A model generated the notes under the pieces. That model was not told the origin of the DNA, did no database searches, and worked only from the letters and a program-made list of their open reading frames with translations. Positions 3,944-5,548 of a stretch of 5,548 nt of DNA are shown in pieces (the first letter of the stretch is position 1; each line of letters opens with the position of its first letter). Position numbers and translations under genes: made by a program. The DNA is from Comamonadaceae bacterium (GTDB taxonomy: Bacteria; Pseudomonadota; Gammaproteobacteria; Burkholderiales; Burkholderiaceae_C), in contig CANIDW010000125.1 of the NCBI GenBank assembly GCA_947466165.1, positions 1 through 5,548 of the forward strand. The letters run 5' to 3'.

Positions 3944-5158
3944 ATGAACGCCGCCCTCCCCGTCCCTGTTGAAGCCGCTTCCCCGCACGTCATGAACACC
4001 TACGGCCGACTGCCGCTGGCGCTCTCGCATGGCCAGGGCTGCCGCGTCTGGGATGTCAACGGCAAGGCTTATCTGGACGCGCTGGGCGGCATTGCCGTCA
4101 ACACGCTGGGGCATAACCACCCCAGGCTGGTGCCGGCGTTGCAAGAGCAGATCAGCCGGCTGATTCACACCTCCAATTACTACCATATCCCGCTGCAGGA
4201 AGCGCTGGCAGCCAAGCTGGTCGAGTTGTCGGGCATGACCAATGTCTTTTTTTGCTCGACCGGGCTGGAGGCCAATGAAGCCGCCCTCAAACTGGCGCGC
4301 AAATTCGGTCACGACAAAGGCATAGAGCGCGCCGAAATCGTCGTCTACGACAAGGCCTTTCACGGCCGCAGCATCGCCACCCTGAGCGCCACAGGCAACG
4401 CCAAAGTGCAAGCCGGTTTTGGCCCGCTGGTGGAAGGTTTCATCCGCGTGCCGCTCAATGATGTGCAAGCCCTGAAGAAAGCCACCGCCGGCAACCCCAA
4501 CGTGGTGGCGGTTTTTCTGGAAGCCATTCAGGGTGAAGGCGGCGTCAACCCGGTTGACGTTGACTACCTGCGCGCTTTGCGAAAGCTCTGCGACGAGCAG
4601 GACTGGTTGCTGATGATCGACGAAGTGCAGTGCGGCATGGGCCGCACCGGCAAATGGTTTGCACACCAGTGGGCCGGTATCTTGCCGGACGTGATGCCGC
4701 TGGCCAAGGGCCTGGGCTCAGGCGTGCCGATAGGCGCCGTGGTGGCCGGCCCCAAGGCGGCCAAGATTTTTGCACCAGGCAACCACGGCAGCACCTTTGG
4801 CGGCAACCCGCTGGCCATGCGCGCCGGGGTTGAGACCATCCGGATCATGGAAGAAGATGGCTTGCTGGCCAACGCTGTGAAGGTCGGCGATCACCTCAAA
4901 GCGGCGCTGCAGCGTGAATTGGGCAGCCAGCCTGGCCTCAAAGAAATCCGTGGTCGCGGCCTGATGCTGGGCGTTGAGTTGACCGTTCCTTGCAGCGAGC
5001 TGGTAGGGCGCGCAGCGGAAAAAGGTTTGTTAATCAGTGTGACTGCCGACAGCGTCATTCGCATGGTGCCCTCGCTGATCATGACGACTGTCGAGGCCGA
5101 TGAAGTGGTCAGCATTTTGGCGCCGCTGGTCAAACAGCTGATCAAGGAAAAGGCATGA
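3944..5158 (+). CDS. argD: Acetylornithine aminotransferase (PLP-dependent, class III)
   Basis: This 404-residue protein is of normal ArgD length. It transfers an amino group from glutamate to N-acetylglutamate 5-semialdehyde, giving N-acetylornithine; many ArgD enzymes also act in lysine synthesis (succinyl-DAP). Visible class-III landmarks in order are: YLDALGGIAVNTLGHNHPRL (43-62), the phosphate-binding STGLEANEAALK (105-116), FHGR (139-142, the aromatic that stacks on PLP), EAIQGEGG (193-200), MIDEVQCGMGRTG (224-236, Asp226 holding the pyridine nitrogen), PLAKGLGSGVPIG (252-264, Lys255 forming the Schiff base) and HGSTFGGNPLA (281-291). The usual NSG of the phosphate site reads STG here, a mild change. 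The first ATG gives the usual family N-terminus; Met17 (3992) is a less likely start. The stop overlaps the argF start as ATGA, implying translational coupling. ArgD versus other omega-aminotransferases is settled mainly by the argF neighbour. Confidence 0.94.
   Translation: MNAALPVPVEAASPHVMNTYGRLPLALSHGQGCRVWDVNGKAYLDALGGIAVNTLGHNHPRLVPALQEQISRLIHTSNYYHIPLQEALAAKLVELSGMTNVFFCSTGLEANEAALKLARKFGHDKGIERAEIVVYDKAFHGRSIATLSATGNAKVQAGFGPLVEGFIRVPLNDVQALKKATAGNPNVVAVFLEAIQGEGGVNPVDVDYLRALRKLCDEQDWLLMIDEVQCGMGRTGKWFAHQWAGILPDVMPLAKGLGSGVPIGAVVAGPKAAKIFAPGNHGSTFGGNPLAMRAGVETIRIMEEDGLLANAVKVGDHLKAALQRELGSQPGLKEIRGRGLMLGVELTVPCSELVGRAAEKGLLISVTADSVIRMVPSLIMTTVEADEVVSILAPLVKQLIKEKA
5144..5148 (+). promoter_or_regulatory. 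argF ribosome binding site inside argD
   Basis: AAGGA lies within the last argD codons, six bases before the argF ATG at 5155. It supports the ATGA-overlap start and independent ribosome loading on argF. Confidence 0.7.
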
Positions 5159-5548
5159 CTGCGCAACGCCACTACCTGCAGTTCAGCGACTTCACGGCCG
5201 GCGAATACGCTTACCTGTTTGAGCGCGCCGCGCTGATTAAGAAAAAATTCAAGGCCTACGAAAAACACCAGCCCATGGCGGACCGAACGCTGGCCATGAT
5301 TTTTGAGAAAGCCTCGACGCGCACCCGCGTGAGCTTTGAAGCCGGCATGTACCAGCTGGGAGGGTCTGTGGTGCACCTGACCACCGGTGACAGCCAGCTG
5401 GGCCGGGCCGAACCGATTGAGGACAGCGCCAAAGTCATCAGCCGCATGGTGGACCTGGTGATGATCCGCACCTACGAGCAAACCAAGATCGAGCGATTTG
5501 CAGCACACTCGCGTGTGCCGGTCATCAATGGCCTGACCAACGAGTTTC
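5155..5548 (+). CDS. argF: Ornithine carbamoyltransferase, N-terminal part (runs off window)
   Basis: The first 131 codons are present; the gene continues past the right edge. The protein begins MTAQRHYLQFSDF and is cytoplasmic. It contains the carbamoyl-phosphate-binding FEKASTRTRVSFE (Ser54-Thr-Arg-Thr-Arg58), then GDSQLGRAEPIEDSAKVISR (78-97), the MIRTYEQ segment (103-109, with Arg105) and PVINGLTNEF (122-131), which should lead into the HPTQ motif just outside. The enzyme joins ornithine and carbamoyl phosphate to make citrulline, the next step in the pathway once acetylornithine made by ArgD has been deacetylated. The ornithine-binding C-terminal half is not visible. Its start overlaps the argD stop (ATGA), so the two are one operon. 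ArgF is favoured over aspartate carbamoyltransferase by the FEKxSTRTR block (PyrB has FxExSTRTR), by SQLGR and by context. Confidence 0.95.
   Translation, partial: MTAQRHYLQFSDFTAGEYAYLFERAALIKKKFKAYEKHQPMADRTLAMIFEKASTRTRVSFEAGMYQLGGSVVHLTTGDSQLGRAEPIEDSAKVISRMVDLVMIRTYEQTKIERFAAHSRVPVINGLTNEF

Noticed and set aside
3854..4666. A 270-codon minus-strand open frame antisense to argD and its upstream region
   Set aside because: It is a shadow of argD codon bias, has no recognisable motif or ribosome site, and would cover the DUF3579/argD promoters.
4891..5508. A 205-codon minus-strand open frame across argD and argF
   Set aside because: It is antisense to two well-identified enzymes and has no family features.

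Overview
The window is a high-GC chromosomal segment that reads as a betaproteobacterium of the order Burkholderiales, most likely family Comamonadaceae (Polaromonas/Rhodoferax-like). I infer this from protein style (S20 start [19 protein letters not shown], a DUF3579 protein beside arginine genes), from the gene order and from the GC-rich intergenic repeats. No database search was possible, so genus is a guess. All genes look like housekeeping or conserved core genes; I see no phage, IS, CRISPR, tRNA/rRNA or defence genes.

Layout: (1) 3' end of purM (+), ending at 212. (2) Convergent to it, on the minus strand, a likely two-gene unit: murJ (lipid II flippase, 2686-1121) followed after 45 bp by a SirB1/transglutaminase-like protein with a TPR-like tail (1075-224). 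(3) A 324-bp gene-free interval (2687-3010) between the divergent murJ and rpsT genes. It holds a probable murJ promoter, a 25-bp REP-like element, two tandem copies of an 84-89-bp GC-rich hairpin repeat, and the rpsT promoter with a consensus TATAAT box. (4) rpsT (+, ribosomal protein S20, 3011-3313), followed by three small hairpins, the last a strong bidirectional terminator. (5) A DUF3579 gene on the minus strand (3769-3440), convergent with rpsT. (6) A divergent control region (about 3770-3943), then argD (+, acetylornithine aminotransferase, 3944-5158) overlapping by ATGA the start of argF (+, ornithine carbamoyltransferase, 5155 to window end). argD and argF carry out consecutive late steps of arginine synthesis (N-acetylornithine formation; ornithine to citrulline) and are evidently co-transcribed and translationally coupled.

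I do not find a complete undescribed system of genes. The most interesting non-coding signal is the tandem repeat upstream of rpsT: its two copies differ in four of eight positions of one stem, and every change in one arm is matched by the complementary change in the other. The copies therefore preserve a fold rather than a sequence. The end of the repeat array appears to supply the -35 and spacer of the rpsT promoter. Secondary points are possible leaderless starts for murJ and the DUF3579 gene, a perfect AT-rich palindrome in the DUF3579/argD divergent region, a possible ribosome-site-masking pairing in the rpsT leader, and hairpins built over stop codons.
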